NCBI GenBank assembly: GCA_026874595.1
Contig: CM049315.1
Coordinates: forward strand, 73,544,401-73,608,400
Direction: 5' to 3'
Origin: Sipunculus nudus
Taxonomy: Eukaryota > Annelida > Sipuncula > Golfingiida > Sipunculidae
DNA length: 64,000 bases
Shown here: positions 1 through 11,830 of the stretch, one piece after another
Position numbering within the stretch: the stretch's first letter is position 1
Layout of the letters: each line of letters starts with the position of its first letter
Made by a program: the position numbers and the translations under genes
The notes under the pieces: generated by a model
What the model was told of the DNA's origin: nothing
Seen by the model: only the letters and a program-made list of their open reading frames with translations
Databases searched by the model: none

Positions 1-186
1 CTGACACAGCTCTGTTCCCTTTATACAAGAAGCGTACACATCGGCAGATGGGAAGAATGATTGATGGCGCGTGACATTTATATGAATAAGTATTGTTCTG
101 GGTATTTCATGAGGCATATATAAATCAATATTGGTGCAAATTATTACCGTTTGTTTGGTTTTTTTTCTCTTCTCGTTCCCAGTAGA

Positions 187-243
187 CTAGCACTTTAAAG
201 GTAAAAAGATAAATATAGATGTGAGTGTAACAACTTTACGCAT
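187..243 (-). pseudogene. Signal-peptide exon, broken copy A of the small secreted NTF2-like family
   Basis: Read on the minus strand from the ATG at 243, the exon gives a short hydrophobic leader, MRKVVTLTSIFIFLPLKC, and then TAG at 189-187. Two other copies (9.2 and 11.2 kb) have the same leader with CAG at this codon (MPIRCQS and PKRSQS), so the TAG is probably a Gln-to-stop change. The untranslated bases before the ATG also match those copies (a 'caatcctgtat'-type block on the plus strand near 273). The rest of this copy would lie left of the window. Family assignment rests on its resemblance to the leaders of better preserved copies. Confidence 0.4.
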
Positions 244-498
244 TATTAACAGTCCGATCTCATTAGGATCCAATCCTGTATAAATTTCTAGAAAGTGTTA
301 ACTGATACCCGAGAAAGACTTAAAATAATTTACTTCAGCTTTTTACTTCGGGGTGCAGCCTTTGATAGATTCCTATAAGCATTATTATCATCATAAGAGG
401 AAAAACATAAAGTTTATCTGACATAATTCGTATTTTCACACGAGTAATATATTAAGGACTTATCGTATTAGTCCATGGGCTGGAGTGACAAACGTTAA

Positions 499-516
499 CC
501 CCCCCCCCCCCCCCCC
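499..516. repeat. Poly-C run
   Basis: Eighteen consecutive C residues. Similar C or G runs lie near 36708-36722, 37637-37662, 56607-56625 and 58457-58487. They are error-prone positions in an assembly and have no visible function. Confidence 0.9.
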
Positions 517-639
517 GCCAATTTATATTTTGATGTTATTGCTATATCCCTAAACTTTGATTTAAAGGATGTTAACATTGATTAAACTGGGTCTCAGTAG
601 TGGTTCCAGGCTGTTTATTTTCAACATAAAAACTGATGA

Positions 640-1710
640 TTCTGTCACCCATTTGAGGGGAAACTAAAATGATCATAACTTAATCACGTTTTACCAAGAA
701 TAACACAGTACCCATCAAACTGTTGCATTTACCAAGCCCGTACAGATGATATATAAAATATGCAAATAAGATCAGTATTGAGGTCAGCAGGGGTCAAAGG
801 TCGCGAAATAGCCCCCTTTGTCGAAATCTAGAAAGTGACGACTCATTATTCCTCTGTATGGACGAAATAGGTCAGATGTTCAATTTATGGCCTGATTCGG
901 GTTTTTACCACACACTGGAAAAGTTCTGGGTTACGCATGTTCAATGATTTCTGAAAATAAAAGCACCTGAACAAACGAAATTGGTGTAATATTAAATATT
1001 TTGTGAGAAACCCTATGTTGGAGGTAGGGGGAAATAAAATGACCATAACAACTTTAATGTTTCATTTAGAGCAATAAAGTATCAATCAAATAGTTTTGGT
1101 TTGGTCATACCGGTTTAGATGATATAAAGCTGATATATAACATGTGCAAATTTAGTCTGTATAGAGGTCAGCAGGTGTCAAAAGATCATGACATTTTAGC
1201 TTCGGCGAAAGCATAGAAACTAGCGACTCCTAATCATTCTGTATGGTGGATATAGGTGAAATGATTAAATTATGTCCTCGGATAAGTTTGTGACATACAT
1301 TGAGACTGTTCTGGTTCACGTCTGCCTTAGGATAAAAGAAAGTAATCAATCGATTTTGGTGTGTTGCAGTGGTAAGTTTATTTTAGAACCATCATGTTAG
1401 TTGTATGGCAAATTTAAAATAATCCTAAGTGTATGACATAGAAAAATACTTTTTTATCATGCCAGTTTATCAACCTGATATATATGTCAGTTTTGGCATC
1501 AGCAGGTCTCAAACGGCCACGGAATGATCGCCTTGACCATATCTAGAAAGTAATGATCATCAATATATTAGAGAATAAACTTATCGGGCAGCTACTGCTC
1601 TCCCCTCCTGGACTAAACGAAATTATGTCTTTTCTGTAGCCTTTAGAGTGTTTTAGCAAATTTTAAATATTGAGACAAAAAGTGATCATACTTTGTGAAA
1701 TGCGAATTAG
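640..1710 (+). repeat. Decayed tandem repeat, three units of about 330-390 bp
   Basis: A block beginning with a GGGAAAnTAAAATGANCATAAC-like stretch and continuing to 'gaggtcagcaggggtcaaagg' and a 'ctagaaagtgacgactcat' motif recurs at about 658, 1029 and 1440. The best markers are the 'gtcagcaggngtcaaa' motif near 785, 1170 and 1498. The units are diverged, with many substitutions and indels. No open reading frame runs through them. Inverted copies of the same unit occur near 3.5-4.0 kb. Confidence 0.6.
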
Positions 1711-2539
1711 ACACGAAGTCTAAGGTCCATACATGCCAGGTAATTGCTTATGATAAGGTTGTTATAGCAATCTAAGTGTCGACAGTATAAGGAGGCCTAT
1801 AAATGTTGTTTACATTTCTTTTAAAAAATTAAGTCACAAAATTATAAATATGGCTGCCATTATGATGCTTACCTTGCGGTAAAAGCACATCCTTTCATTA
1901 TATTTAAGTCATCACATATAAACTATTGATATAGATGCTACTATATATAATGGACCAGTGTCTTTTTCAGTGCAAATAAAGTCCTTCTGGAGCATTTACC
2001 GTATAACAGTTGCTGAGAAGGTGCAGGAATAAGAATTGTATCTGAATCATTGATGAACTACTCTATTAATATACTTGTATGACCGAATTGCTTTTTAACA
2101 CATTGCTTTTTAACACATTTTGGATTTTAACAGAAAAGGAAACTGGCCACATTATGTAAAATTCAAAATAATAACCCAGGTGGCGGCAAAGAATTACCTT
2201 AAAGAATTAAATTAAGTCCTGGATTATTATAACTATGCCATCATCGTGTTTCATTTTTTTTTATAATATCCTTTATATAAGTCCCGGTGTCGGTCAGCCT
2301 ATTCAGGAAGAATACGTATTGCATCAAACATAAAGCGACACCTGATACATATTAACAAAAAGCTGCACAGTGTATCAACTTCTGATTAAAAGATCGGTTG
2401 AAAACATGTGAATAATACGTAATGTTTGGCTTTATATCTCGACCTTGTTTTTAGACTTTGTTTCCCACATCAGCATCCCGTTATGTTTGCATTTTATGGG
2501 GAAGCTTATATGTAACATTCCATGTGTCATGTAATTACA
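1711..2539. other. No gene seen
   Basis: AT-rich sequence without an open frame longer than about 60 codons. A short block near 2290-2400 resembles part of the dispersed repeat at 2540-2950. Confidence 0.6.
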
Positions 2540-2950
2540 TTTTGTATGTTTTTGGGAATGGAACAGGTGGGTAAGGAAACATCGCAAATAATTATTGTTG
2601 CTGGTTGAACGAAATTATAACTTAGGATACCGGCTGCATTAATTGCCTTCATATTGCTTATTCTGGTCAATAATACGGATCATGATATGGCCCTGATGAA
2701 CTCCCCCCTAGATTAATATAACTCTGTTATAAATATAACTCTTCATCGCACACTTCAATCTGTGCTTCATTCCTTTTGAATATCCAAGGCTGTTTCGAAA
2801 GGGGTGACTAACCATAGCCTACTGATTATATAAGACTTGATATCGGTCAGACTTTTTAGATAGAATACGCATTGCATTACCCCATAACCGATAAAATATT
2901 AACGTAACGCTTCATTCTTTGCAAGATCTTTGGATAATAATTTTGATAAT
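2540..2950. repeat. Dispersed repeat R2, copy 1
   Basis: This block shares long stretches with 9430-9790 and 11450-11830. Shared marks are 'gaacaggtg' followed by 'aaacatc', then 'ggctgcattaattgcctt', 'attaatataactctgt' and a final 'gtcagactatttagatagaatacgcattgca'. At 9.4 and 11.5 kb it lies directly upstream (minus-strand sense) of a signal-peptide exon. It is therefore best read as the 5' flank or promoter side of the duplicated gene unit rather than as a mobile element. Confidence 0.55.
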
Positions 2951-3539
2951 AATTTGCCGGAAATTAACAAATGGCTGTTAACATGACCACCACAATTGCA
3001 AAAAAGGTGACTATTCATTTAATCATGTATCATTGCATTTCAGTGATTGGTTAAGATGATGCTTTACTCAAGGGCACATAGTTTCTTTTTTTTTGTTCTT
3101 AAAAGTGTACTTTATTACATTTTATAGTATTCATAGATTAGAAAAGTAAAATGGCGAACATAAATCATTCAGATAGCTGCAATATGACTAACACAATAGA
3201 GAAAAGCGAATTCTTTTATTCTATTTAGCATTAACTATGACCATTGGGTATTTGGAGGTAATAGTGCTCATTTCCTGATCGTATTTGTTAAACGATGATT
3301 TGTAATCTATCAAGGGCTATATAAATGGTTTTAATTGTGATTCCTGTTACCCCTTGTTCTGTCTGTATTGTGTTAACATATGGCATATCCTTACTTATAT
3401 GTTTTACTCTTTTAAGGATTAAAATGTGAACTGTACAATATCAATACAATATGGCAATTGACTAAAAATAATGAAAATAATAATTGACGTGCCTTTACCG
3501 CCATTGAAGCGCCAAATTTAATAAAAAAATAAAACATCA

Positions 3540-3990
3540 TCTAAACAGGCTTGTTAAATGCAATAATTAGATGGGCACTTTATTGTTCTTGATGAAAAAC
3601 TGATGTAGTTATGGTCACTTCAATATCCACAATCCCTTATTTAATATTGCATCAACGTTATTTGTTCAGGTACTTTTACTTTGTGTAATCCGTAAACATA
3701 TGTGAGCCTATTCTTTTGGTGTGTGGTAAAAACCTATATCAGGCCATACATTGGTCATTTGATCCATTTCCTCTAGCTATAGGAATAATGAGTCGTCACT
3801 TTCTATTTTTGGCCAAGGCGGTAATTTCATAACCTTTTCAACGGAGCTGACCTCAATACTGACCTTATTTGCTGAGCTTATTATCTGAACGGGGCACGAT
3901 AAGTGACATGGCTTGATGGGTATTTTGTTATTCTTGGTTTAAAATTGATGGAGTTGTTGTCATTTTAATAACCCCTACAACTTCTTCCAA
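3540..3990 (-). repeat. Inverted copies of the 640-1710 repeat unit
   Basis: The reverse complement of 3720-3870 reads 'ggtcagtattgaggtcagc', then 'agaaagtgacgactcattattcct' in two pieces, then 'ggcctgatataggtttttacc'. This matches the plus-strand unit near 775-910. A second partial unit lies at 3870-3980. The array therefore exists in both orientations about 2.5 kb apart. Confidence 0.55.
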
Positions 3991-5249
3991 AAAGTACAGA
4001 AAAAAAAAACTTTAGTACAAAAAAACCCGAAACCACGAATGAGTCATATTATATTCAATGATAACATTGTTTAAAATCAAAGTATAGCCATATAGCAATA
4101 AGAAAAAATAGGTATGGCTAATTAGTGGGGGGAGGGGGCAAGGAGGATCCCTCCGCCCAGTGGACGACTGTATGTGGGTAGAGATTAAATTAACATTGAA
4201 GCAGGTGCTTTGGGAAAAAACAGCATGAATAATTTACGTTCTCGGTTTGATGAATTGCATACTAAGATGTGTAATTACATTTTTGTATGTGTTTGGGAAT
4301 GTGACTTCTTTAAATTCTCCTTGTAAACTAGTATTCAATTTGTCACGAATGCTAGTCATTTGTTAACTATTAATGTGAATATTATGTCAAAGTTTGAATA
4401 TGCAGCACCTTTTTTATTTGATTGTAATCAGAATATAAAACATCACGGAATACTCGAAATGTCGTAAGCAACCTTCAGTACTCCAGATAAACATTTCTTC
4501 GTAAAGATAACAAGAGCTCTGAAAATACACAGAGGAATAAGCATTTAGATTTTACGCAGTTTACAAATTACTTTTGTCGAAATGCATTGAAAACAGGTAT
4601 AGACCTTACCTGCCTGTCTCCTTAATGTTTCCATTTGCTGCTTTTTTCTTGTAATGAGCAACCTGAATGGTTACCTTGGAACAAGAAACGACGACAGAGG
4701 TTCAATCGGCCAGGTTTCTACCCAAGACTGCCTTATTCCGATAAAATAGGCTGTTATCAAATCATATCAATGTAAAATAACCCAGTAACATTCGCATTAG
4801 TTTGAGTGATGAAGACTAATGTATGGCTAAGTCAACACCGTTGGTACATCTAAATCACAGAGACAGCATGTTTAGGTCACAATCACCATCAGCGCATATT
4901 CTGATGTTCTACTTTCTTGTAATGATTTTTTTACTATTCGTAGTTTTGTTGGTAGTAAAAATCAAAATCTCTAATCATGGATAAACTTTGTGGCATATGT
5001 TGTAAGTCATTATTTTGCTTCGTCAAACGTATCATGTTCCACAATATCATATTATGAATATTTATATAATTTATTCATATAAACCTGTTATTACCTATTC
5101 CCCTGATCATAGGTGACATTGGAGCCAGCAGAAATGCGTGAGCCTTGTAAGTGTGTTTAGCAATCAGGCAGTATCACTTTTCTTTAATCTCTCTTCCAAG
5201 TCCTCGACTTGTTGTTTTATCTCAGTACTTGAACTGCGTCATAAAAAAA

Positions 5250-6468
5250 TCAAAACACGTGGATGATCTTACATTTATATAACTTTGAAAGTTTATGATT
5301 TATGAATATGATAGGTAAATATATAGAAATTATAAAATTGTCACCTGATCCTCATTTTCCCAGACTAACATGAATCAGTAGAGAATGAAGTACAAACTGT
5401 AAAGATATAATGATAGGCAGCAACTTATATCCCATTGTGCAGAGATGTACGTGCTTGGCGAAATGCGGGATATTCCAGAATAAGAGGATGTACTGTCATA
5501 AAAACGTCGAGGGTAGAGTCCTTGCTGGCCCAAGGAAACCTTTCGTAAACTGACGTAATCGTGAAATATTTTTTCTCATAAGCTTTTAATTATTTTGACA
5601 ATATACAGTTTCTATCTCCCATTTGAAACGACCTGGTTCATAGCCAATATTAACACAAGTCCAGAAAATATGTCTGATTGAATGCACAATTTTACAATTA
5701 GCTTGTATTTTATCATAATTGTACATATTGTACATGGTTCAATATTTTCAGTTTAGCCATCTTTATTTTGGGAACATTCTGTCAAGGTTATAAAAAAGAT
5801 GATATCAAATTCTGATAAGCCACACGGTCTTTGCTTATTAGCAGACAAATGATAAACACCGCGTCTTCCTTAATATGTCTTAGGAAACCTTCAACCTAGT
5901 ACACGTCTAAAAAAAGTCCATGACAACGTCAGTTGCTACAATCTTGTTTATATAAAACTAAATGAGACACCCTAAGACGATTCCACACAATGTCCGCCCT
6001 CATTTGTCAAACTGCTCCATGTTATGATCTTTTCTACAACCGGAAAACAAATCTTCTGACCATTCTAAAAATAGTGAACCGAAAAGATATTTTGTAAAGA
6101 TTATATGCGAAGATTTTCTTTTTCCTTTAATAAAAGTCTCTTAAAACGTGGCTTACAGGTAGAGATTTCACTCCAATGAGTATATGTTTATTTTATAAAA
6201 ACCCGACAAAAAAGTCAGAGAAAGAACGTAAACTTATCGAGTCTTACAAAATGTTGGAGCTAACACTAGTCATACATATTATTTTGAATACGTTTCACAG
6301 ACTGTAATTTCTTTTTTTTTTAGACTACTATTGATTTGCACAAACTTTACACCACGCTCAGGAGGCTCACCGAATTTTATTATAATTCAGGAGGTTTAAG
6401 AAGGTTTGCCCTTGATATTCAAAATTCTGCGTCATCTAATATATAGTGATTTTTTTTCTTTGAAAAAT
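5250..6468. other. Intron-like sequence of copy B
   Basis: No credible exon was found. Blocks at about 6040-6380 are homologous to 14090-14470, between exon 2 and the expected leader exon of copy D. The two regions are therefore the same intron of two paralogous gene units. Confidence 0.45.
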
Positions 6469-6485
6469 AAAAATAAAATATAAAC
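6469..6485. repeat. LINE target-site duplication, left
   Basis: The 17-bp AAAAATAAAATATAAAC is repeated exactly at 8976-8992. It abuts the poly-T (poly-A tail) side of the minus-strand LINE. It shows ordinary target-primed reverse transcription into an A-rich site. Confidence 0.85.
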
Positions 6486-8975
6486 TTTTTTTTTTTTACA
6501 ATATTTATTCAAAAAAGATGATACACACGTACATATACATACATGGCATAAAAAAATAAGCGATATACATAAATTAGTACAGGTACAGACAAAAGTGCAT
6601 ATTTTAGTCTTTCATATTCTTCTGAATGTAATTTTTGTTAAGAATAAAGGAAAATATTTGTTAAGAACAGTTCATCAACACCCTCCGCTTGTTCACCAAT
6701 ACCTTTCTAAGTGACAAATAGAGTACACATGAAAGTGAGCTCTTTACATGAGACATATGCACTTAGAAAAAAAAATAATAATAAAAAAAATAAAATTAAA
6801 TAAACACTAGAACAAGACACATCGTGGTTAGAATTACGTTGAGATTATGTCCATAATTTGTGACCATTTTTCCATATGTACATTCAGTTTTCCCTTCCTG
6901 AATGTTAAACACCTCTTTTAGCTTGAACTTTATAATTTCTAACAAATATGGGTTATCAGTTTCCCTTTTAAGGAATACTACGTATTTGAAAATGAGAAAA
7001 ATTGTATTATTAAGCCTACTGTTACTACTATCCGGCAACTGACCATACATAATATTTGATTTCGTAAACTCCGGTAAAATATAGCCTGTACTTTCAATCT
7101 ACTTTTTCAACCTGATATAAAGTTTTTTTGTTGTATGACAATAGTAGAACAGATGACTTACTGACTAATTGTAAATAAAACAATAATTACATCTTGGGCT
7201 GTCTATCAATTTCCATCTAAAAAGATTCTTATTTACAGGAAGATAATTGTTAATAATCTTAAATTGAAATTCACGTAGATAAGTATCAAGAGTACATTGA
7301 TAGACATTTTCATAAACATTGTGCCAATTGCTATATCCAATATCACCAAGTATAGTACTATTTGTCGGTACCTGATAAATTGTATTGATAAGTGCCTTGT
7401 ACACCGAACGACTGTTCAGATTTGACAAATCTAAAATATTATCAGGCACCATATCTGAAACAAGTCCATCTTTTATTTTTCTTTTCCATTCCTTCGGTAT
7501 TGCACCAATAAGGCTGTTCCATTGAAGACACAATAAATCCTTTCGAGTAACTGAATAATCCTTAACAATTTGTTCCACTGTTTTAAAGTTACTATCACAA
7601 TCTAACATGTCATTAATATATTGAACATTCATTTTAAATAGAGTATGATTAAACACAGAATACCCATCAATCAATATGTTTCGATTATTCCAAATAAATT
7701 GACATCTAACATCCTTCTCTATTAATGTACATTTCCAATATAAAATCCATTCCTTAAAGCAAGATACATAAAATGGTGCACAATCCTTTGAAAGACAGTT
7801 GATCAAAGTCTTTATGAATGCATTGTAATCCACCTACATTACTACACATTGCATTCAAGAGAATTTTAACATTTCCATTAAACTTGTTTAATAAATTAAC
7901 TACCCAAATTACTCGTTGGGTCTTGTATCTCATCTCTATGTTTGGTAATTTTAATCCTCCATCTTCATACATACCCACTGCTGTAATAAATTTCACCTTA
8001 GCTCGTTTGTTTTTCCAAGTGAATCTGTTAATTATTTCTTGAACCTCTTGCATAAATCCCTCTGGGGGATCGAGCATATTCATAATATACAGTATTTTAG
8101 AAACTGCTAATGATCTTACTACCTCTTATCTGCCATATATATTGTTAATTGTCTTCCTTTCCCCAGATTCAGAACATTCTTCAAATTTGACAAAGCCCTA
8201 TAAAAATTAAGCTCATATGATAATTTATCATTATATGTAAAGTGCACCACTAATATTTTCATAGAACTATCAACTAAATTTATCCAGTTTAAATTAAATG
8301 GATCATTTGCTTTGTTTTTCCATTTGCCAATCCATGACACTTCCGGTTTCCCCACATTCATCTTCAGTGATGAAAATGTAGCATATATATCAAAAATGGT
8401 CATGACTCTTCGCAGTGAATTTAAATCCTTTAAAAACAGAGTAATATCATCCGCATACATACACATTTTTATTTCTATATTCTTTATCTTTATTCCTTTT
8501 ACCTCCATATTACATCGGATTAAGGCTCCTAAAATTTCTACAGACATGATAAATAAGTAGGGGGCCAGGGGGTCTCCCTGCCGTGTTCCTCTGGTCAGTG
8601 TAAAATAAGTTGTACTGAATCCATTGTTAACCACAGTACTCTGGACATTGTTATGTAACAGTTTAACCCACTTAATGAAAGAATGACCAAAGCCATACTT
8701 TTCTAAAACCGCAAACATGAATTCAAGGCTTAAATTATCAAATGCAGACTCAAGATCTGCCCCAAACATAATACCTTCCATATTCTGGGTATCTGAATAA
8801 TATAACACATCAGAAATCAAGCGTAAAGGCTCACCAATGAATCTATTTTTCACAAATGCACTCTGATCAGTATGGATAATGTGCGGTAACAAACCAATTA
8901 TTCTCTGAACTAGAATTTTACTAATTATTTTGACATCAACATTGAGAAGACTAATTGGCCGCCATGATTTTATCA
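6486..8975 (-). mobile_element. 5'-truncated LINE (L1/Tx1-like non-LTR retrotransposon)
   Basis: The minus strand encodes a reverse transcriptase from about 8974 to 8119. It starts at SWRPISLLNVD and shows GADLESAFD (catalytic Asp), GTRQGDPLAPYLF and MYADDITLFL (the YADD box). After a frameshift and a stop near 8120-8140 the thumb region continues (FTWKNKRAKVKF, GGLKLPNIEM; 8083-7754). After a second shift near 7790-7840 comes the C-terminal domain, ending FRWKLIDSPRCNYC. A further piece of C-terminal coding lies at 7050-6796. The element ends in a T-run at 6486-6497, the poly-A tail in minus sense. A perfect 17-bp duplication, AAAAATAAAATATAAAC, flanks it at 6469-6485 and 8976-8992. It is 5' truncated and inactive. 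Confidence 0.88.
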
Positions 8976-8992
8976 AAAAATAAAATATAAAC
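8976..8992. repeat. LINE target-site duplication, right
   Basis: Exact copy of 6469-6485, abutting the truncated 5' end of the LINE, where the reading frame breaks just before the SWRPIS motif. Confidence 0.85.
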
Positions 8993-9429
8993 ACTGATAG
9001 GCGACCCTTGGATTGGCTGTTGGCGCAATCCCATCTATCAATGTGCCAGAACGACCAATGTTGCGTGCCATCTTATGCATTTTCTTGGTCTCAATATATT
9101 TCGATAAAATTGCTTCAGATCGTTATCGCATGCTGTCCCCTTCTTCCCAATGGACTGGCATCTTATGGGCATCAAGATAGCCAAAAGTATGAGAGGAACC
9201 ACTTTACTCATCATGCACAGTCCGGTCTCATCAATACCAAATCCTGTATCAGGTGTTAAAAATGATAACTTATATCAGAGACAACATATTTTTTAAACAA
9301 TTCTCCTTTGCTTTTAAGTAACAGATGTAGCCGTCCGATAGCTCCCTTTAATCACCATCGCGATAGGAAAACCATGACGTTGGACCACAACTCATTAGAT
9401 AGCAAGTTCTTGTTTTCATATGAGGAGAT

Positions 9430-9790
9430 AAGCATTGAAACAGGTGTGTAGGGAAAACATCGCCAAAAATAATGTTGCTGGTTTAACTTAGGATGCCGGC
9501 TGCATTATTGCCTTCATATTGCTTATTCTGTTCAATAATACTGATTATGAGATGCCCCTCATGAATCCCTCCTATATTAATATAACTCTGTAATAAATAT
9601 TACTCTTCATCGTACACTAAACTCTGTGCTTCAATCCTTTTTAATATCCAAGGCTTTACACTACTGGTTATATAGGGCTGCATATCGGTCAGACTATTTA
9701 GATAGAATACGCATTGCATAACCCGTAAACCGATACAATATAAACGAAACGCTTCATTGTGCACCAGTTTTATTATAAGATCTTTGGACA
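9430..9790. repeat. Dispersed repeat R2, copy 2
   Basis: Homologous to 2540-2950 and 11450-11830. It lies about 220 bp upstream, in minus-strand sense, of the leader exon of copy B. It contains a 63-codon minus-strand frame (9791-9600) whose other copies are interrupted by stops, so that frame is probably not coding. Confidence 0.55.
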
Positions 9791-10407
9791 ATAATATAGA
9801 ATATACGTCATAGTTAAGTTAAACATTTAATCTCGTATACCTCATATAATGTATATACTATTTGGTATTAAAATTCTGTTGACAGTCCTTGTCACCATCA
9901 CACCCCAATCCTCTTATGTTTCATGTGGAAGATTTAAGTTCTTTTGTTATTTGGAGGGTGGGTCCAGGTTTATATTTCTCCTCTTTAACTGGTATTTTAT
10001 CTGCTCCCAAGGCCTTGTCCACTAGGTCAGCTGTTGTTGAACCAGAAGTAAGATCAGAAAAAAAAACAGGTTTAAAGCGATATCAAGAAATGACTGAGCT
10101 TACTTTTTGAACAATCAGAGGTAATATAATGGATTATAAATTCAAATTCATACTATGCTGAGATAACAATTTAAAGAAGAAAAAAATAAAATATTATATA
10201 CAATGTGAGCATCGGTTTCAACATTAAGGAGGGTCATAAGTAATATTTCTCTACCATCGTTCCCTTCTCATGGAAGCACACATACGTCTTCATCCAATCC
10301 TCATTTAGTCGATCATAAGACAATGCCTTTCAATCTTATTTAAGCATTAACAGGCCAACATGACACATATAAAAAAGCCCAAGCATACACAAATAGTTCA
10401 GATTATG

Positions 10408-10877
10408 GTTTAGGTGAGGTTGTATCTATATTTGTCGGTAGTCATTGTGATTCCTCGATACGACCATACATTATGCGAAGCATATCGGTAACCATATCGA
10501 CGAGTCACTTCTTTTACAGTCCTAAACGTTCTTTCTTCACCTCGTCCAGTTGATATCTCATAAACCAATGTTGTTCGATTGACATGGACAATCTGCATCC
10601 ACAAACACTTTCACAAATCTAGCCCGTTAGTCTGACTTGCTATCAAACGGTTAAACACATTTCCCTGTTGCTAACACTATCACATATGAATTCATCAGCG
10701 AACAGTAATATCATTCCAGTTTGACTGCATATATAAATCTATGTGTGCAAAATTTTTTGCTCTTTCCAATATCCACGGAAAAAAATCGTGATCCGCCCAT
10801 GCATAAGCTAAATATTTTACCATTGTATTTTCCAGTGAAGGAGTTACATGACTTCCATTTTCTCCTATTTGAAACAT
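10408..10877 (-). other. Two unidentified exon-like open frames, possibly downstream exons of copy C
   Basis: Two minus-strand frames look like exons. One starts after an AAATAG acceptor-like site near 10866 and reads GENGSHVTPSLENTM, then WADHDFFPWILERAKNF, to a TGA near 10695. The other starts after a GATGCAG site near 10590 and reads IVHVNRTTLVYEISTGRGEE, then RTVKEVTRRYGYRYASHNVW, ending SYRGITMTTDKYRYNLT and TAA at about 10410. The Y..(H/D).VWS pattern in the second recalls the DUF4440 C-terminus (EYDLWSS in the copy at 18.1 kb). The resemblance is weak, and I do not claim they are spliced together. Confidence 0.25.
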
Positions 10878-11184
10878 TCAAAATTTCATCATGAGTTCAT
10901 TTTTACACACAAAGTGTATCTTAATTTAAAGAATTTCTACTTTTGATTTGCCCAAAATATGAATTTATAACACATGGGGAAACCCCTTACCATGGCATTC
11001 ACTCTAGGAAATTTTCTTTGTTATATACCCACTGGCTGTTTACATAAACTGTCGCAATCTATTATTGCATGGTACCTTATACGTGAAATCATATAAATCA
11101 ATCATATAAAGATTCAGAGGCCATATAATATCGATATTATTTTTTTCGAATTGTTACCGTTTAATTTTCCCTTATCCTTTACGA

Positions 11185-11245
11185 AAGACTGAGATCTTTT
11201 TGGCACCAAGACAACCACAAATACGACCCAAACAAGTTTACTCAT
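11185..11245 (-). other. Signal-peptide exon, copy C of the secreted family
   Basis: The ATG at 11245 opens MSKLVWVVFVVVLVPKRSQS, a typical short leader, close to the leader of copy B (MSKVVPLILLAILMPIRCQS). The 5' untranslated bases also match copy B (both read GATACAGGATTTGGTATTG upstream of the ATG in minus sense). A GTAAAG donor follows TCTTTC near 11185. The flanking R2 block at 11450-11830 matches that of copy B, so the whole promoter and leader unit was duplicated. Confidence 0.45.
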
Positions 11246-11449
11246 TATGAACAGGCCGATGTCAACAATACCAAATCCTGTATCATTTGCCGGAAATTAA
11301 AATAATTCTAAACATCTTTCAAGTAGCAGGTCAATAGCTCCCTATAATCATCGTGAGATGGAAAGCATGACGTTTGACCACAACCCGTTTGACATAATTC
11401 TTATTTTAAACTCCTGAAATTGAAATATAAATCATCATATATCATCATA

Positions 11450-11830
11450 TGTGTTGAGATGAAATTAGCATTAGAACAGGTGCGTTGGTAAAACATTCCA
11501 AATAATTAATGCTTTCGGTTTAATGAAATTGCAACTACGTATAGGGGCTGCATTAATTTCATTTAAGCCTGCTTACTATGTTCATTTACACTAGTTATGA
11601 CTTGTTCCTTACGAATACCCCGTAGATTGATATAAACAATGTCATTATCGCATATGACGATTTGTGTTTTCTTTATAATATCCATGATAATAAGTAGGTT
11701 ATTGGTAAGACTATTAAGGTAAAATATGTATTACTTACACAAAAAGCGATACCCGATACATCTTAACAAAACGCTTCATTGTGTATCATTTTTTAATTAA
11801 AAGTTCTGTGATTATTATGTGGATAATTAC
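11450..11830. repeat. Dispersed repeat R2, copy 3
   Basis: Homologous to 2540-2950 and 9430-9790, and about 200 bp upstream (minus sense) of the leader exon of copy C. It supports the reading that R2 is the 5' flank of the duplicated gene unit. Confidence 0.55.

Larger units (their letters stand above)
4443..9211 (-). pseudogene. Small secreted NTF2-like (SnoaL/DUF4440-type) gene, broken copy B
   Basis: Four exons are visible on the minus strand. Exon 1 (ATG at 9211) encodes a leader, MSKVVPLILLAILMPIRCQS. Exon 2 (about 5233-5095) ends with FLLAPMSPMIRG and a GTAATA donor. Exon 3 (about 4750-4610) ends KAANGNIKETGR before GTAAGG. Exon 4 (4518-4443) ends GVLKVAYDISSIP and a stop. Exon 4 is 76 nt, exactly as in the intact copy at 18.1 kb, and the exon 3/4 junction splits an Arg codon as AG/A in both. 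Exons 2 and 3 are 139 and 141 nt, against 141 and 145 in the intact copy, so both are frameshifted. The first intron holds a LINE insertion (6486-8975). The family's known role is a cone-shaped binding or catalytic fold. No substrate can be inferred. Confidence 0.45.

Noticed and set aside
9600-9791. 63-codon frame in repeat R2 as an exon
   Set aside because: Homologous blocks at 2.75-2.95 and 11.64-11.83 kb have stops and indels in this frame.
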